A DNA stretch of 39,974 bases from a virus: IMG/VR virus record IMGVR_UViG_3300028610_001329, positions 1-39,974 of that record, one strand, 5' to 3'. The notes below the pieces were generated by a model. The model had not been told where the DNA came from. It saw only the letters and a list, made by a program, of their open reading frames with translations, and searched no databases. Below are positions 38,528 through 39,974 of the stretch, in pieces. The translations under genes were made by a program, and so were the position numbers. How positions within the stretch are numbered: the stretch's first letter is position 1; each line of letters begins with the position of its first letter.

Positions 38528-38947
38528 ATGGAACCAGTACAAAAATTTAAGGCCGATGATGGAACGCTTTTTGATGACCCAGAAAAGGCAGAGAAAAGAG
38601 ATCGGCTGATTTCAAAAATTAGCCTTTTAAAGAAAACAGTAAGGGCTGACGAAGTTGAGGAGGGATGCAGCTTTAGCAACGGTGATGGATTTAAGCAGCT
38701 TACACAGGCCGCCGTGGACACTTTTACATATGAATTAGAGCAGATCATTGAAGACGAGCATGGTGAAGAATATGCTAAGATGTTCAAGAAAAAACCCAAA
38801 GGAATTATTGGTCGCTATCTGTGTGATTCCGGGGGCCCTGTAAACAATTTGTACCAATATATACTTTGCATCGATTCAAGTAACAGACTATGGGGGCAGC
38901 CTTATTTTGCTATTAACCCACATCAAGGAAAACAAGTCGCTCTTTAG
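38528..38947 (+). CDS. Phage protein of unknown function (139 aa)
   Basis: ATG at 38528 with AGGGAG upstream and a GCTC-GGTA-GAGC hairpin in the leader (38503-38514). The start VQKFKADDGTLFDDPEKAEK is a phrase seen in small phage proteins that I recall from several genomes. A helical middle and a beta-rich end (LYQYILCIDSSNRLWGQPYF) follow. Function unknown. Confidence 0.7.
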   Translation: MEPVQKFKADDGTLFDDPEKAEKRDRLISKISLLKKTVRADEVEEGCSFSNGDGFKQLTQAAVDTFTYELEQIIEDEHGEEYAKMFKKKPKGIIGRYLCDSGGPVNNLYQYILCIDSSNRLWGQPYFAINPHQGKQVAL

Positions 38948-38979
38948 AGCACGAGTTATAGAGAAGTTAAGGGCTGAAA

Positions 38980-39132
38980 ATGGATTTAATTAAGAATGAT
39001 AATAATGAAACTATATGCAGTATTTGTCGTAAATTGATCATCGTTTGTTTGGTGATTATTGAGGGTAGTTGGTGGTGGAAGAAAGAGAAAAAGGTCTGCC
39101 CTTATTGCTATTCAGAGACTTTGAGGGGTTAG
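38980..39132 (+). CDS. Small zinc-ribbon protein (50 aa)
   Basis: ATG at 38980 after AAGGGC. It has ICSICRKLI and VCPYCYS, two CxxC knuckles about 30 residues apart around a hydrophobic strand (IIVCLVIIEGSWWW). A zinc ribbon is likely; too short for further assignment. Confidence 0.65.
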   Translation: MDLIKNDNNETICSICRKLIIVCLVIIEGSWWWKKEKKVCPYCYSETLRG

Positions 39133-39133
39133 A

Positions 39134-39355
39134 ATGAGCAGAGAGCGTTTGATGTGTTGTAAATGTATGGGTTGGCTAGACCCTAATGATGAAATATATC
39201 ATGAAAGCCCATGTTGTTGTGGGTTTGTGGAGGTAATTAATTATGATGAAGATAGAAATCAAAGAAACGACAGTAATAACACTAGCGATCTCAGCACTAT
39301 TAGCTGGCTTAGCTATTCTGACCATCATGTTAATAACCTTCAAAAACTTCAGTAA
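39134..39355 (+). CDS. Cys-rich small protein (73 aa)
   Basis: ATG at 39134, one base after the previous stop. N-terminal half has MCCKCMGWLDPNDEIYHESP and CCCGF, a probable zinc ribbon. Its last 113 bases overlap the next gene in another frame, and the Asn/Ser/Asp-rich C-terminus coded there looks unstructured. Confidence 0.6.
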   Translation: MSRERLMCCKCMGWLDPNDEIYHESPCCCGFVEVINYDEDRNQRNDSNNTSDLSTISWLSYSDHHVNNLQKLQ

Positions 39356-39512
39356 GGTATTGACCGAGACCAGAAGATTCGAGACCATTCAACTCTTAGG
39401 GAATTCTAATGAGTTTTATGATCGAGCTATTGAAAATGCCAATGCCGCCCACTCTAAACAAGGCCTACGCCACATTCAAAAGAGGCGGGTCAGTACGAAG
39501 GGTACCAAGTAA
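39243..39512 (+). CDS. Small membrane protein (89 aa)
   Basis: ATG at 39243 with GGAGG six to seven bases upstream, inside the previous gene. One membrane span at about residues 9-33 (TVITLAISALLAGLAILTIM). The C-terminal part overlaps the RusA gene by 104 bases. Could be a small inner-membrane protein; role unknown. Confidence 0.6.
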   Translation: MMKIEIKETTVITLAISALLAGLAILTIMLITFKNFSKVLTETRRFETIQLLGNSNEFYDRAIENANAAHSKQGLRHIQKRRVSTKGTK

Positions 39513-39816
39513 ATATCTAACGGCCTACAAGGCTAAGTTTTTATTTTGGTCAATGCGTAACCCCGACACTAGAAATATTGGTGGCGAGAGAATATTAGAA
39601 CTTAAATTAAAATTCTACTTCCAGCATCAAGATCTCTATACAAAAAAGAATGAAGTTAAGCGTTTAGATGTTACAAACCGCATTAAGATTATTGAAGATC
39701 AGCTGGCCCAACATATAGGAATTGATGATAGATACTTTTTTAAAGTGACGGCCGAAAAGATTTTAGGCGATCATCAGTATGTAAATGCGGAGATCACAGA
39801 GTATGAGCCGTCTTAA
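39409..39816 (+). CDS. rusA: RusA-like Holliday junction resolvase
   Basis: ATG at 39409 with TAGGGA upstream. The 135-residue enzyme shows the RusA pattern: KMPMPPTLNKAY near the N-terminus, VPSKYLTAYKAKF, then KRLDVTNRIKIIEDQLAQHI and GIDDRYFFKVTAEKI, with the conserved Asp residues in RLDVTN, IEDQL and IDDRYF. It resolves four-way junctions made during Erf-type recombination and replication, before packaging. The stop overlaps the HTH gene that crosses the join. Confidence 0.92.
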   Translation: MSFMIELLKMPMPPTLNKAYATFKRGGSVRRVPSKYLTAYKAKFLFWSMRNPDTRNIGGERILELKLKFYFQHQDLYTKKNEVKRLDVTNRIKIIEDQLAQHIGIDDRYFFKVTAEKILGDHQYVNAEITEYEPS

Positions 39817-39974
39817 ATATGGATATAAACACACATATTCAACCGACATCATTGAACACATCAGAGCTGGTAACTCATTAGAAGACTTTGCAAAGCTCAA
39901 ATGCGTCACTGTTGACTCTGTTTATCTATGGTTTGAGAAATATCCTGAATTTTATACATCTTATAAAATCGCAA
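39803..39974 (+). CDS. HTH protein, N-terminal part (continues at base 1)
   Basis: ATG at 39803 lies inside the RusA gene end and opens MSRLKYGYKHTYSTDIIEHI. Within this copy it runs off the window; on the circle it continues to base 167, giving 64 residues. See the entry at 1-167 for the helix-turn-helix and its similarity to the small terminase. Confidence 0.75.
   Translation, partial: MSRLKYGYKHTYSTDIIEHIRAGNSLEDFAKLKCVTVDSVYLWFEKYPEFYTSYKIA
39831..39974. repeat. Right copy of 144-bp terminal direct repeat
   Basis: Exact second copy of bases 1-144. It starts 28 bases into the gene that begins at 39803 and carries that gene back to the start of the window. Confidence 0.95.

Noticed and set aside
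1-39974. tRNA genes, CRISPR arrays and restriction or retron systems
   Set aside because: I saw no tRNA-like T-loop sequences, no spaced repeat arrays, and no methylase, reverse transcriptase or known defence genes.

Overview
This window is one complete circular (or terminally redundant) genome of a tailed phage with siphovirus-type tail genes. Its first 144 bases are repeated exactly as its last 144 bases, so the unique length is 39,830 bp, and one gene runs across the junction. The sequence is AT-rich. The host cannot be named. A Gram-negative host is suggested by two signal-peptide/lipoprotein genes and by a small endolysin with no cell-wall-binding domain. No tRNA, rRNA, CRISPR array or recognisable integrase was found.

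Positions 1-23490 hold the late genes, all on the + strand and mostly start-stop overlapped. A small zinc-finger-like gene and a candidate promoter with an internal palindrome come first. Then come packaging genes (small and large terminase), the portal, two HK97-gp10-like connector paralogues, scaffold and major capsid protein, followed by several virion or decoration proteins, one of which carries a signal peptide. The tail block follows: a completion protein, the tail tube, a G/GT chaperone pair joined by a -1 frameshift site, the tape measure, a distal tail protein, a repeat-bearing fibre, a lysis cassette (two small membrane or amphipathic proteins and an M15 peptidase), a large tail-hub protein and a second short fibre.

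Positions 23494-25937 are an accessory cassette bounded by 25-bp imperfect inverted repeats (22 of 25 identical). It contains a small CxxC protein, two minus-strand genes (one a lipoprotein), an XRE-family regulator with a 17-bp palindrome upstream, a 23-residue hydrophobic peptide whose strong ribosome-binding site can pair with an upstream C-rich stretch, a strong terminator, and an IS1-like transposase-family gene. This is the best candidate in the window for an undescribed system.

Positions 26003-31087 hold replication, recombination and regulation genes: an Erf annealing protein, a replication initiator with tandem repeats and a very AT-rich stretch inside it (candidate origin), a possible helicase loader, an HNH protein, an orphan ParB-like protein, a second XRE regulator and a coiled-coil protein with a possible RNase-like domain.

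Positions 31118-39830 hold about 28 small accessory genes. They include DUF6948, a Gly-Ser/Tyr/Asp repeat protein and a PcfJ-like protein in one overlapping unit, a second probable lipoprotein, zinc-ribbon microproteins, an HNH-AP2 homing endonuclease and RusA resolvase. Many genes here share a recurring leader: upstream stop codon, then an AACG-type sequence or short hairpin, then a strong Shine-Dalgarno sequence.
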